Positions 8,740 to 18,641 of a stretch of 64,000 nucleotides of DNA are shown here, one piece after another. Every line of letters begins with the position of its first letter. The stretch's first letter is position 1. This DNA is from Chersky-299 sp963749535 (GTDB lineage Bacteria > Actinomycetota > Thermoleophilia > RBG-16-64-13): assembly GCA_963749535.1 (NCBI GenBank), contig CAVVNF010000026.1:62001-126000 (forward strand), written 5' to 3'. The notes below the pieces were generated by a model, which worked only from the letters and a program-made list of their open reading frames with translations, did no database searches and had not been told where the DNA came from. The position numbers and the translations under genes are program-made.

Positions 8740-9246
8740 AGCGCGTCCCTTCGGTCGGCGTCGCTCTCTGATTCGGTAGATGTCCGCGTGGTCTCAAGAT
8801 ATTTCAGGAGCCGTCTCTTGGCCCGATACAGCCGCAGTCCAAAGGCAGTCCTCGTGCAGCCAAGCACCTGCGCGGCTTCCTGATAACTGAGGCCATCCCA
8901 CGCGACGAGGAGGAGTGCTTCCTGGTCGGCTTGGTTTAGCTGGCCCAGCGCATAGAGCACACCCGTACTCGAGCCGCCGGTCGCAAGGAGACCACCAGTC
9001 ACCGCCGGATAGGTCCACCGTTTGCTCGATGCGCGCTTGCAGAGCCTCGCGGCGATTCCGCGAGCGTCGTTGGTTGGCGAGAACTTTGCGGGCCACCCCC
9101 AGCAGCCAGGGAAAGGCCGGGTCGGGGACGTCGTCCAGGCGACGCCAGCAAACTAGAAAGACCTCGGCCACCACGTCCTCAGCTTCCGAGCGCGAGGCGC
9201 CTCGGTTGTAGGCGTAGGACAAGACGCGAGCGGAATGCTCCCGCAT
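8715..9246 (-). CDS. ECF-type RNA polymerase sigma factor, one frameshift
   Basis: The N-terminal part has the sigma-2 signature (ASRSEAEDVVAEVFLVCWRRLDDVPDPAFPWLLGVARKVLAN). The sigma-4 region (LNQADQEALLLVAWDGLSYQEAAQVLGCTRTAFGLRLYRAKRRL) is in a second frame, giving one shift near 9000. The composite is about 175 aa, normal for ECF factors. Its stop lies inside the start region of the membrane protein downstream, implying translational coupling of sigma and a regulator. A shifted reading is needed for activity, so either a sequence error or a recent inactivation. Confidence 0.7.
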
Positions 9247-9513
9247 CAGCTTCTCGAGCTTAGCGCTTCTGCCGTCCAGGTTGGCCCAGCTCCCTCAAGT
9301 ACCTATCGATGGATGGCGGCGGCGAGCGATGATGTGGCCGAGAGTACACATCTCTCTGACCACATCAGTAGCCCCCTGGCGGCCTCGGACCGTCATTGCC
9401 GACGCGCACTGGACCACGAGTGTAATACATCGGGCACTATCCGGACAAGAGTCTTTGGAAGGATGTGCACTCTCCTACGACCAAGGTGATGAGCCATATG
9501 AGCCATCACACCT

Positions 9514-10570
9514 ATGCGAGAAGCGCACATAGTGATCGTCGATCATGAGCCCGCCACCGTGCGATCGCTGGGCAAGGCGCTGGAATCGGCCGGCTACCCG
9601 CTCCCGGAGGAGATCACCAACCCCTCTCAAGCCTCGCGTCGCTTAGAGGCGGAACTCCGGACCTCGTCGTCTTCGACGTCTGCATGCCGGGCATAGACAG
9701 CTATGCCTTTCTGGTCGACCTCACCCGCCGGTCTTTCCAAGACAATTTCTGCCCGTTCTTGCGGTGGGATCGCTCAGTCCGCCCGGAGGTCAGAGAGCGT
9801 GCCTTTGGAGCGGGAGCCAAGGATTTCCTTCCCAAGCCTATCGACGTGGAAGAATTCCTGCTGCACGTCCACGCGCTCCTTGACACGCGCTTCGCTCACC
9901 TGAGACTCCAGGAGACGAGAGTACTTCTCGAAGACCTCGTCCAGCGGCGCACGTCCGAGCTAAAGCAAGCTCAACTGGAAACACTCGAGCTTCTCGGCCG
10001 GGTGGCCGAGGTCCGCGACGACGCCACCGGGCAGCACACTAAGCGAGTGGGCCGCCTCAGCGGTCTGATTGCCCAGGAACTCCACCTGCCTCCAGAGCAG
10101 GTGGAGCTGATCATGCGCGCCGCTCCTTTGCACGACCTGGGCAAGGTGGCCATCGCCGACAGCATCTTGCTCAAGAACGGCAGCTTCGAGGAGGTGGAGA
10201 GAGAGTCGATGCGGCGCCATGCCGCGCTGGGAGCAGAGCTTCTGGAGGGAGCGAGGTCCGAGCTCCTGCGCATCGCGCGGAACGATCGCGGCCTCCCATC
10301 ACGAGCGCTGGGACGGGCAAGGATACCCCTAAGGGTTACGAGGGGACAGCGATTCCTCTCGCTGCCCGCATCGTCGCGGTGGCCGACGCTTTCGACGCCC
10401 TCACCCACGCTCGTCCCTACAAGGAAGCCTGGTCGGCCCACGAGGCCCTGGCCGAGATCCAGCATGAACGAGGCTGGCAGTTCGACCCGGCGGTGGTGGA
10501 CGCCCTTCTTAGAGTCCACCAGCGCGAGCGCCAGATGGGCGTTCCCGAGCGACCTGCTTTGACGGCCTGA
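9514..10570 (+). pseudogene. response regulator with HD-GYP phosphodiesterase domain, two frameshifts
   Basis: Composite of three frames. The first has the receiver start (HIVIVDHEPATVRSLGKAL). The second has the phospho-acceptor context FDVCMPGID, the conserved Lys (LPKPIDVEEF) and the HD part (HTKRVGRLSGLIAQELHL, APLHDLGKVAIAD). The end of the second and the third contain HHERWDGQGYP and AVADAFDALTHARPYK. HD-GYP proteins hydrolyse cyclic di-GMP. Shifts fall near 9655 and 10270-10345. All catalytic motifs survive, so a sequencing problem is as likely as decay. Confidence 0.7.
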
Positions 10571-10601
10571 TCCGGTTGCCCAGACCGATCTCCCTGCTGA
10601 T

Positions 10602-10616
10602 ATGAAACGGCCGGTC
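10602..10616. repeat. inverted repeat, distal to transposase 3' end
   Basis: Reads ATGAAACGGCCGGTC; its complement matches 11997-12011 at 14 of 15 positions. Confidence 0.6.
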
Positions 10617-10833
10617 AAGCCCTGGGTTCAGGGCGGTTGCCGATGACGTTGAAGCTGCACAAGCGAGCGGGCACGTGGCATCGGCGCTCGACCACTCTGA
10701 TATCCGCGGATCGGAACCGCACATCTTGGTCGGGCCGGAACCTGCCTCCCACTAGCGACGCGCATCGTGAGGCGCATAGGAGGCTCGAGGATCTCTCCGG
10801 ATTGTTCGCCCGCCCGCTTCTGCATCTCTGCCT

Positions 10834-11929
10834 CTAGGTCCTGTCCGTCATCATGCCCCAGACAAACCCGGCGAGCTCCCGGGCTACGGCCACGACAGCC
10901 TTGTTGTGACGCCTTCGTTAGGGCGAGGGTGCGGAATCGGGCCGAGAGCCGGCATTGCGCCCGCCCAGGCATAGGCGACGATTTCGGGCGGTTGTCCCTC
11001 GAGGCGCTTGGCCAGGGTCTGGCCGACAGCGGGCCGGTGACGGTAGGCCCAGGCGGCTTCGACGAGCACCCGTCTCAGATGGGCGTTGCCGGTCTTGGTG
11101 ATGGAGCCGTGGCGCACCGAGAGCCCACTTGAATGCTCGCTGGCACAAGCCCGGTGAAGGCCATGAAGGAGGCGGCCGACCCGAAACGGCGAAAGTCCCC
11201 CACCTCGGCCAGGATGGTGACGGCCGAGAGGGTATCGATGCCCCGGAAACAGCGCAGACGAGTCACGCGGGAGCAAGCTCCGGGCTGGGCGGCCTGGCAT
11301 GATCTCCGCCTCGATGGCGGCGAGCTGGGCGTTGCGCGTCCGCTCGGCGGCGAGGAGATGGTGGAAGGCGGCTTGGTGGCCGCCGGCTCGGCGAACACCT
11401 GACCCGCGGGTCCAGGCCTCGAAGGCGCCCGCCCCAGCGGGCCGTCGGGCGGGGATAGCGGCGACCATGACGAAGGAGGAAGCTCTTGATGCGCTGGCGG
11501 GCGATGCGCCGGTCGTTCTTCAGGTCCTCTCGGGCCCGGATGAGCTCCCGCAGGGCTTCTTCGGCCGGCGGTGGGGACCCGGATGGCGGTGAGTTCTCCC
11601 GCCCGGTGAAGGCGGGCCAGGTTGCGGGCGTCGGAGCGGTCGGTCTTCGTGCGCACCCCGGGCGCCGGGGAATGAGGGCGGGGGCGATGACGTCGCAGCT
11701 CACGCCCAGCGAGCTAAGCAGCCGATGGGTGTCATAGCCGGTCGGCCCCGCCTCGTAGCAGGCCCGAAGACCTGGCGAGGAGTCGCCCAGGCGGGACGAC
11801 AAGCTTGCGGACGGCCTCGGGCGTGTTCGGGATGATCCGCTCCTCGCAGGTGACGGCTCCCGGGCGTAGGGTGGCAACTGCGATGGTTTCCTTATGCACG
11901 TCCAGGCCGATGTGTGTAATGTTGTCCAT
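10834..11929 (-). pseudogene. IS110-family DEDD transposase, multiple frameshifts
   Basis: The start MDNITHIGLDVHKETIAVA carries the first catalytic Asp. Other frames then supply CYEAGPTGYDTHRLL (Glu), KTDRSDARNLARLHRAGEL (DxxD), LRELIRAREDLKNDRRIARQ, the second-domain LSAVTILAEVGDFRRFGSA and ITKTGNAHLRRVLVEAAW. The true C-terminus (NKAVVAVARELAGFVWGMM) ends at a TAG at 10834. At least four frame changes are needed over about 360 codons. The family assignment is firm; the copy as read cannot make a transposase. Confidence 0.75.
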
Positions 11930-11996
11930 GCCGGTCCTCTCCGTGTGTGGCTCTCTCCGCGGACTCCCCGCGGTCAATCCACGATATACGCGGCTG

Positions 11997-12011
11997 GACC
12001 GGCCATTTCAT
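11997..12011. repeat. inverted repeat, upstream of the transposase
   Basis: Reads GACCGGCCATTTCAT, the partner of 10602-10616. It lies about 70 bases upstream of the transposase ATG. Confidence 0.6.
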
Positions 12012-12016
12012 TATGA

Positions 12017-12715
12017 CTAGCGTGACCGGCTGATGAGGATGAGCCGCACCAGTTGGAGGATGGCCATAAGCGCCGCGGCCACATAGGTGAGAGCTGCCGC
12101 GCTCAGTACTTTGCGTGCCCCATCGAGTTCGGTAGCCACCAGGATGGTGTGGTCGGAAAGCTCCCGCATGGCCCTCCGAGAAGCGTTGATCTCCACCGGC
12201 AAGGTCACGACCGTGAACAGCACCGCGGCCGAAAACAGGAGTATGCCGGCGTTCATCAAGATCGTGTTGCGCGTGAAGATGAGCCCGATGAAGAAGAGAA
12301 TGAAGCCCAGGTTGCTCCCAAATGACGCCGCCGGCGCAATGGCAGTCCGCAGCTTCAACGGGACATAACCGGCCTGGTGTTGCAGCGCATGCCCTGTCTC
12401 ATGGGCAGCCACACCCAGCGCAGCCAGCGAGTTGCTGTTGCCTACGTCTGGGCTCAGCGTGAGAGTGCGGCTCCGTGGGTCGTAGTGGTCGCTTAAACGG
12501 CCGCCGCCGATCGAGATCCCCACATCGTTGAGACCGGCAGAATCGAGCAAGAGCCGAGCGCCCTGCGCCCCAGTCAGACCTCGGACTGATCGGATCTGCG
12601 AGTACCGATTGAACGTCGAGCTGACCTTGGCGCGCGCGTAGATGCCCAGGATGAGGGCAGGAACAAGCAGGAGGAGAGTCCAGCCGTAGAGAAGGCCACC
12701 AAGAAGGAAGAACAT
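12017..12715 (-). CDS. zinc-dependent membrane metallopeptidase (YugP/Zn_peptidase_2 family)
   Basis: 232 aa. Residues 1-27 form a TM helix. The HExxH zinc site is at 105-109 (AAHETGHALQH), preceded by the family-typical GxGxxLL and DHYDP segments (ARLLLDSAGL, GGGRLSDHYDPRSRTLTLS). Three more TM helices follow (about 135-155, 160-180 and 205-228), with the conserved LPVEINASRRA segment between. This is the usual length and architecture of the neutral zinc metallopeptidase family; its physiological substrate is unknown. The IS element's repeat lies just past its stop codon. Confidence 0.85.
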   Translation of the reverse strand: MFFLLGGLLYGWTLLLLVPALILGIYARAKVSSTFNRYSQIRSVRGLTGAQGARLLLDSAGLNDVGISIGGGRLSDHYDPRSRTLTLSPDVGNSNSLAALGVAAHETGHALQHQAGYVPLKLRTAIAPAASFGSNLGFILFFIGLIFTRNTILMNAGILLFSAAVLFTVVTLPVEINASRRAMRELSDHTILVATELDGARKVLSAAALTYVAAALMAILQLVRLILISRSR

Positions 12716-13009
12716 CCGATCCGCCCCTTACTTTGCACAGCCGTACCGATTGTTCGGCAGTCCCCTGAAGGACCCAGGGCACTTTAGCAGACAACGTGTA
12801 AAGTCGCCGTCAAAGCGCCGTCAACAGAAACGCCAGGCTCACCCTCACCAGATGCCGGGTCTGCGGCGGCTTAGTGTCCAAGAAAAGCGGGTAGAGAGGT
12901 TTCGGCAGCGTCTCACCGAGCCTGCCGTGGAAATAGCGGCGGGGAAGCTCGGCGTAGACCTCCCGAGCGACCGCCATGGGTTGAGATTCAACGGAAGAAA
13001 GAGGGGTCC

Positions 13010-13917
13010 ATGACGGCGAGAAGAGACCGCGCTCGGGGTGTCGCTCCGGATCGTGCGAAAGGTTCCTGGCGAACAATCGGCCCGTTGCTCACGCTGCTAT
13101 TGCTTTCCACCTCACTTCTCGCGGGCTGCGCGTACGGCACGGCTGCGGGCGTCCAATCGACCACACTATCGACGTCGGCAGCCACGATCACCACACTCGG
13201 TCCGCCCTCCACCCAACCCACCGTCGCTTCGTCCACGACCACTGTTTCCAGCAGTACGACAACTACGACCTTTAGCGAGCCATCGGGCACGACCACGACA
13301 ACCTCCACCACTCCGACGACCTCCACCACTCCGACGACCGCGCCTCCGCTCGCGATCCCGCTGAAGTTGGGCTCAACTGGGCCGGAAGTGGTCACGCTCC
13401 AACAGAAGCTCGCAGCTCTCAGCTACCAACCCGGCAGGACGGACGGGGTCTTCGACAATGAGACCCGTCAGGCGGTCGTTGCTTTTCAGAAGGTGGAAGG
13501 TCTCAGCCGCAACGGAGTGGTCGGACCCACGACATGGGCCGCACTGCTGACGGCCCACACGCCTTCGGTTCGTTTGACGGCGGCGGGGACCCGTGTGGAG
13601 ATCGACCTTACCCGGCAGGTGCTGCTCTTCATCAAGGATAACCTGGTAGTGAAGACGCTCGCTGTCTCCACGGGTAAGCCAGGTTGGAGAACGCCACCCG
13701 GTCACTTCAGCGTCTACCGGAAGATACCGGCTGGCACCGCAGCGCGCTGGGCCTGCTGTACAAGCCCTCCTACATCGTTCGCGGGATAGCGATCCACGGC
13801 TCGACCTCGGTACCGGCGTACCCGGCAAGCCACGGCTGCATCCGGGTGACCGTCGCCGAGATGAATGTTCTTTACCCTGAACTTCCGCTGGGCCTCACCG
13901 TGGACGTCTACTACTAG
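13010..13917 (+). CDS. L,D-transpeptidase lipoprotein with peptidoglycan-binding domain, one frameshift
   Basis: The N-terminus has a lipoprotein signal with lipobox LLAGC (Cys40). A Thr/Ser-rich linker follows (about 45-112, including an 18-base tandem repeat at about 13303-13338). A PG_binding_1 domain comes next ([44 protein letters not shown]). The YkuD catalytic domain begins at [13 protein letters not shown]. After a shift near 13730 the active site [19 protein letters not shown] is in another frame, ending at 13917. The enzyme would form 3-3 cross-links outside the membrane. Confidence 0.8.
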
Positions 13918-14452
13918 GTCCCTGGACGGCTGAGATCTGTGGATGTCGACTACTGAGAGACCCCGTTGATGGGTAACGGATCGGCGGCTTAGGCGCAAAG
14001 CCTACGCTCGTCCGAGAGGCGGCGCTGGCGCTGGCGCTGGCTGGGTAGCGGCGAGCCCGCGGCTGCGAGCTGGTCTCAGCGGCGCGGGGAGAGCTTTCCT
14101 TCGCGGTCTGTGCTCGAGGCCTTCACGACTTGACGGCGTGCAGGTCCCGTCAGGAGTCGTCGTACCACCGTTCCTGTGGCCCTGGCACTTTGGTTCTACC
14201 CACACGCGACGTTCATTAATCTGCAAGAATATTTCGCACGCAGGTAAAATCCTTGGCCGGAGCGCTGGTACCTCGGGTCGACCTCGGTTTCAGGGTCGTC
14301 CTGTTCAGCGCGCTGTCAGTCCTTGGGGCCACCGCAATCGATCGAGCCACTCTTGACACGCGTTCCCGCTCCGGCGTATCGTGACTGCCGGTAAACGATG
14401 TTCACCGTAGAACTGTCTGTTCACTGACGCCGTCTCTCTGAGGGAGTCCTCG
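13918..14452. other. intergenic, no gene seen; repeat GCGCTG tract and TetR promoter region
   Basis: About 535 bases. It contains a short triplicated GGCGCT tract near 14021-14040 and the promoter-like pair before the broken TetR gene. The direct repeat TGTTCAC at 14399-14405 and 14418-14424 is a possible regulator site. No frame has a ribosome binding site or recognisable product. Confidence 0.4.
14353..14382 (+). promoter_or_regulatory. sigma-70-like promoter upstream of the TetR/MFS pair
   Basis: TTGACA at 14353-14358 and TATCGT at 14377-14382 are separated by 18 bases, about 70 bases upstream of the first start codon. Confidence 0.35.
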
Positions 14453-15147
14453 TTGGGCATACAGCAAAACCACCGCGACCGTCACCACCCTGATGAGGCC
14501 CGAGAGCGTAGGGTGCATCGTCGGGACCGGCTACGCCAGGATACACGAGGGGACATCCTCGAGGCTGCGCGCGAGGGTACTCCGCGAGCAAGGGGCGGCC
14601 GCTGTCTTTGCGCGAGATCGCGCGTAGGGCTGGGTTCAGCCCCGGCGCGCTCTACAAGTACTTCGACAGCAAGGACGACCTGCTCAGTGCCCTTGCAGAC
14701 GATGCGATGGGCCGGCTCGCCACCAGGTTCGCGGCCGTCCCGACAGCGCTGCCAGCCTGACGAAAGAGCAGTCGAACTGGGCATGGCATACTTGGACTTC
14801 GCCCGCACCAATCCGGAAGACGTGGACATCATCGGCCTGCACGGATCAGTGCACGCGAATCCGCCCTCCCCGAGCATCTCTTATGGAAGACACAGTGGTG
14901 GGAGTCTTTCGCGAGGGAGCGGCGCTAGGGCGTCTTTCGCTCTATCGGGACGACGACGAGGCTGAGGATCATTGCCTTCGGAGCCTGGGCTCTCGTACAA
15001 GGCCTCGCTCAGTTCGAGCGGCGGCAAAGGCCGGAGTTCGCCGTGCGGGTGAGTTCCCACCATCGCCGGATCATCCAGACGTTCATCGACGGCTTGAAGA
15101 TTGGTCCTGATGACTCTCATTCACTGAAGAGCGTCGGAGAAGACTGA
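14453..15147 (+). pseudogene. TetR-family transcriptional regulator, multiple frameshifts
   Basis: Across frames the helix-turn-helix region reads LREIARRAGFSPGALYKYFDSKDDLLSAL, the canonical TetR DNA-binding element, preceded by TRGDILEAARE. The ligand-binding half includes AYLDFARTNPEDVDIIGLHG and ends RIIQTFIDGLKIGPDD with TGA at 15145-15147. That stop overlaps the ATG of the exporter by one base. At least two frame changes are required. Its position makes it the likely local repressor of the adjacent exporter gene. Confidence 0.65.
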
Positions 15148-16736
15148 TGTTCGAAGTAGACCGGCGGACGAAGATGCTGACCCTGGGGGCAATGTGCTTC
15201 GCTCTCTTCATGGCCATGCTCGACAACACGGTCGTCAACGTGGCGCTGCCGCGCATCTCGCAAGACCTGGGCTCCGGCATCTCGGGGCTGCAGTGGATCA
15301 TCGACGCCTACACCCTCGTCTTCGCGAGCCTTATGTTGACCGGCGGCACGCTGGGCGACATCTTCGGCCGCAAGCGCTTCTTCCTGACCGGACTCTCCAT
15401 ATTCACCGCCGGTTCGCTCTTGTGCGCACTTGCGCCTAATCTGTCCGTGCTCATCGGCGGCAGGGGCGTACAAGGCCTGGGCGCCGCGCTGCTCATGCCG
15501 GGGACGCTCTCGATCCTCACCAACACCTTCCTCGACCCTCGCGAGCGGGCTCAGGCCATAGGCATCTGGGCAGGCGTCTCGGGCATGGCCCTGGCGGCCG
15601 GTCCTGTGGTGGGGGGCCTCCTGGTCGACAGGTTCGGCTGGCAGAGCGTGTTCTTCCTCAACGTGCCCATCGGTGTCGATCGCCTTCGTGGTCTGCATCT
15701 TCGCGGTCCACGAATCGAAGAGCCCAGAGGGCCGTCACCTCGACCTGCCCGGGCAGGTGCTGGCCTTCATCGGCTCTGGGCACCCTCACCTACGCCCTTA
15801 TCGAGGCGAACAACTACGGCTGGACGTCTGCCCTCATCCTGACGCTGTTCGCCGTGGCCGTCGTCGGACTCACCGCCTTCGTTCTCGTGGAGCGCCGCAG
15901 CACGAGCCCCATGCTCCAGCTCGGTTTCTTCCGCAACGGGCACGTTTACGGCCGGAGCCAGTTGCTCAGCTGCCGTCAGTTTCGGCATGTTCGGCATGTT
16001 CTTCTTCATGAGCCTTTTCTTCCAGAACGTCCAGGGCTACACACCCCTGCAAGCCGGGCTTGCGCGCCCTGCCTCTCACGGTGATGATCATCATCGTCGC
16101 GCCACTCGCCGGTCGGTTGGCCAGCCGCATCGGTTCGCGGGTGCCGATGGCGGTGGGACTGGCGATCAACGCCGTGAGTCTGTTCCTCTTCATCCAAGTA
16201 CAGGTGCACACTCCGCTACGCGCACATCTGGCCGCTTCTGAGCCTGGCCGGCCTGGGCATGGGCATGGTCATGAGCCCGATGACTGCGGCCGTGATGAGC
16301 ACGGTCCCGCCCCAGAGGGCAGGCATGGCTTCCGCCACCACCAGCGCCAGCCGAGAGATCGGCGGCGTGTTCGGCATCGCACTGTCTGGGCGCGATCGTC
16401 ACTCACGTCTTCACCGCGCGATCTGAACAGGATAGTCGGTCGGCTGAGCCTGCCTCCCGCCATCAAGGCCGCCATCCTCCAGCAGGCAAGCCACGGCCTG
16501 GAGCAAACAGGGGGAACACTCCCAGCGGGGTCCAATCTGGGGGGAGTCGTCAGGCCTTGAAGTCGTCGTTCGTCTCCGGCATGCATCTGGCCCTTATCGT
16601 GGCGGGTGGGGTTTTGGTGTTGGCGGCCATCGTCGCCGCCGTCCTCGTGGTCGGCGGCCAGCCGCAACAGGTCCAGGCTTTGGACAAGGGCGCCACACGT
16701 GCGGAGAGCAGTGTCCCGGTGCGCGAGATCGCTTAG
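15147..16736 (+). pseudogene. EmrB/QacA-family 14-TM MFS exporter, many frameshifts
   Basis: The first 177 residues are clean: TM1 LFMAMLDNTVVNVALPRI, motif A LGDIFGRKRFF and motif C GPVVGGLLVDRFGW. The rest continues through at least five further frame changes (IAFVVCIFAVHES, GYTPLQAGL, MSPMTAAVMSTVPPQRAGMASATTSASREIGG), ending at the TAG at 16734-16736. Family and extent are clear. The number of interruptions would prevent expression if real. It forms a regulator-exporter pair with the TetR gene. Confidence 0.7.
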
Positions 16737-16743
16737 GCCACCG

Positions 16744-17790
16744 ATGCGATTCTTTGACGCTCACTGCGACACCATCTTGAAGGTCGTCCAAGAAGGAGCC
16801 GACTTCGCAGCCGGCCACGACACGCATGTCACGTTGCCGGGCATGGTCGAGGCAGGGATCGGCGCGCAAGTTTTCGCAGTCTGGGCGCTGGAGTCACGGT
16901 TGGGCGCCCAGGTGGACGAGTCGGCGATGCTTATGGTCGAAGCCGTTGCGGCGCTGTGCTCGGAGCATCCGGACCAGCTGGTGCTCGCGCGTTCCTTCGC
17001 CGAGATCGAACAAGCCTTTTCCCCCGAGGGGGTGATCGCCGCCATCGTGAGTCTGGAAGGGGCCGATCCCTTGAAGGGCGACCCGTCGGCTCTCAAACGT
17101 TTCTTTGACGCCGGAGTCCGCCTCGTGACCCTCGCCTGGGACGACAACGCCTTCTCGGGTTCGGCTCTCGGATCCGGATCGGGACTCGCAGCCAAAGGCC
17201 AAGACCTTGTTGAATCATGCAATGAGCTGGGCGTGGTGGTCGATGTCTCCCACGCGTCGGACACGGCCTTCTGGGACGTGTGCTCGGTCAGCCGCAAGCC
17301 TTTCACGGCCAGTCACAGCAACTGTCGTTCCGTATGCCCCCATCCCCGCAATCTCACCGACGAGATGATCCGAGCGCTGGCCGAACGCGGCGGGGTAATG
17401 GGGATCAATCTCTATCCTGGATTTCTGTCCCCGGATTTCGCGGCCCTCGAAATGCGAGCTCGAAATGACTCGTTCCGGTCGGTGGATGCCGGCGCGATGA
17501 CCTTCGACGAGGCGGGTAAGGCGATCTCGGACGTGGTTGCCTCTCTCCCAAGGCCGTCGCTCTCGCTGCTGGTCGATCATGTGCGACACGCCACGAACGT
17601 GGGAGGCGAGGATTGCGTGGGGCTTGGCGGCGATCTCGACGGGATCGACAGCCTGCCTGCCGGCCTGGACAGCGTCGCCGATTATCCGCGCATCGAAGAC
17701 CTCCTTCGGGACGCCGGCTTCGCTCCGGCCCTGGTCGAGAAGGTCTGTTACCGCAACTTGGCTCGCCTATTCCGCGACGTGCTGGCGTAG
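16744..17790 (+). CDS. membrane dipeptidase (peptidase family M19)
   Basis: 348 aa from the ATG at 16744; longer in-frame readings upstream overlap the MFS tail. Zinc ligands are visible: FDAHCDT (His7, Asp9), the bridging Glu in VSLEGAD, and His in VVDVSHASDTAFWDV and TASHSN. GGVMGINLYPGFLS and GGDLDGID are also family-typical. M19 enzymes cleave dipeptides, including D-amino-acid dipeptides, using a binuclear zinc site. No signal peptide, so probably cytoplasmic despite the family name. Intact, in contrast to its upstream neighbour. Confidence 0.85.
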   Translation: MRFFDAHCDTILKVVQEGADFAAGHDTHVTLPGMVEAGIGAQVFAVWALESRLGAQVDESAMLMVEAVAALCSEHPDQLVLARSFAEIEQAFSPEGVIAAIVSLEGADPLKGDPSALKRFFDAGVRLVTLAWDDNAFSGSALGSGSGLAAKGQDLVESCNELGVVVDVSHASDTAFWDVCSVSRKPFTASHSNCRSVCPHPRNLTDEMIRALAERGGVMGINLYPGFLSPDFAALEMRARNDSFRSVDAGAMTFDEAGKAISDVVASLPRPSLSLLVDHVRHATNVGGEDCVGLGGDLDGIDSLPAGLDSVADYPRIEDLLRDAGFAPALVEKVCYRNLARLFRDVLA

Positions 17791-17797
17791 AGCGGCG

Positions 17798-17908
17798 GTG
17801 GGTGGTGGTGGTTGGACGGGCTTCGGCTGGACGGTCGTGATCGTCTGGGTGATCGTCCTGGCGGCCCTCGCAGCTCGCGCTTACCGACGGGACACGCTGA
17901 GGGTGTAG
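17798..17908 (+). CDS. small single-TM protein, 36 aa
   Basis: A GTG at 17798 opens a short frame with a Gly-rich start, one convincing TM helix (WTVVIVWVIVLAALAARAY) and a basic tail RRDTLRV. It begins 8 bases after the dipeptidase stop. Its hydrophobic profile with a positively charged end is typical of real small membrane proteins, but there is no strong ribosome binding site. Confidence 0.35.
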   Translation: MGGGGWTGFGWTVVIVWVIVLAALAARAYRRDTLRV

Positions 17909-18290
17909 CCCTCGGGTGTGGAGGCGTGACTCCGAGCCAGACCGGCCGACGGAGCTTGAAAACCGGGGACCTGGGTACATAGTGCGGGATCGACAAGGAG
18001 GAATCATCCGACAGATTATCCGCCGGCCCGGCAGCCCCCTTCGGACTATCCGGCGCGAAGGGGACTGTGACCTCTTCTCCGTGAGGTAAGACGCCACTGG
18101 AAGCCTGCTGGACCGGACGAAACCGCTTGACTCACCGGTTCGTTCGGCCGCCTGACGCTCCCGGGGGCAATACTTCTACAGCCGGCGGCGCAGGTCGCCC
18201 ATTTTCGCGACACCAACGATGAGAGGGACGAGGAGGAACGAGATGCACGAAGGATGTCAAGAAGTTGACGAGACTTCTTAGTCGGGACAC
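17909..18290. other. intergenic, no gene seen
   Basis: About 380 bases upstream of the STAS gene. Several short inverted segments occur (for example around 18035-18080), but no clear promoter, terminator or RNA gene. Words resembling part of a cobalamin riboswitch were noticed and rejected. Confidence 0.3.
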
Positions 18291-18641
18291 GTGTTGAAGA
18301 TCTCGGCAAGGCCTCTCTCGGATGTGCCGGTGGTGAGGATAGAAGGTGAAGTGGACCCGCACAACGCGAATTCCCTCCAGGAGGCGGTGCGGGACGTCTT
18401 GGGAGACGACGGCAGCCAGGTAATCATCGACCTCGAGGACTGTACGTATATCGACAGCGCCGGGCTGGCGGCTCTGTTCGCCCTGACCAGCAGGGCTCGT
18501 CAGAAGGGAGGACGCGTGGCGGCAGTGCGGCCTCCTGCTCAGATCCTTCACCTTTTTCAGCTCGTGCGACTCACGGATGAACGTGGTTTCGAGGTCTATG
18601 CGGATCTCGAAGGCGCTCGGGCATCCCTGGCCGGCACGTGA
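18291..18641 (+). CDS. STAS-domain anti-sigma factor antagonist
   Basis: 116 aa from GTG 18291. It has the STAS fold pattern with the phosphorylatable Ser in [17 protein letters not shown]-terminal [13 protein letters not shown] and the C-terminal [22 protein letters not shown]. SpoIIAA/RsbV-like proteins bind anti-sigma kinases and are switched by phosphorylation of that serine. No cognate kinase is adjacent. It ends about 60 bases before the phosphoketolase, so cotranscription is possible. Confidence 0.8.
   Translation: MLKISARPLSDVPVVRIEGEVDPHNANSLQEAVRDVLGDDGSQVIIDLEDCTYIDSAGLAALFALTSRARQKGGRVAAVRPPAQILHLFQLVRLTDERGFEVYADLEGARASLAGT

Larger units (their letters stand above)
10602..12011 (-). 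mobile_element. IS110/IS1111-type insertion sequence, degenerate
   Basis: The element is bounded by a 15-base near-perfect inverted repeat (10602-10616 and 11997-12011, 14 of 15 matching) about 1.41 kb apart, with a DEDD-type transposase remnant between. Short subterminal inverted repeats are a feature of the IS1111 subgroup of IS110. The 3' non-coding part beyond the transposase stop is about 220 bases, the side that carries the guide (bridge) RNA in IS1111-like elements. The right end lies only a few bases from the metallopeptidase stop. Confidence 0.65.

Noticed and set aside
12750..13076. Overlapping short frames on both strands before the L,D-transpeptidase
   Set aside because: Neither has convincing composition or a start signal; treated as intergenic.
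13300..13345. Short tandem repeat as a possible CRISPR-like array
   Set aside because: It is two 18-base copies encoding a Thr/Ser/Pro linker; no spacers, and no cas genes are in the window.
17930..18000. Possible tRNA-like fold (selC was considered because of the selenoprotein)
   Set aside because: No acceptor stem, no T-loop GTTCGA-type sequence and no UCA anticodon loop could be placed.
17940..18130. Words resembling cobalamin riboswitch pieces (ACTGTGACC, GCCACTGG, GAAGCC)
   Set aside because: Spacing between the elements is wrong, the upstream B12 core (GGTG/GAA-GGGAA block) is missing, and the downstream STAS/phosphoketolase genes are not B12-related.
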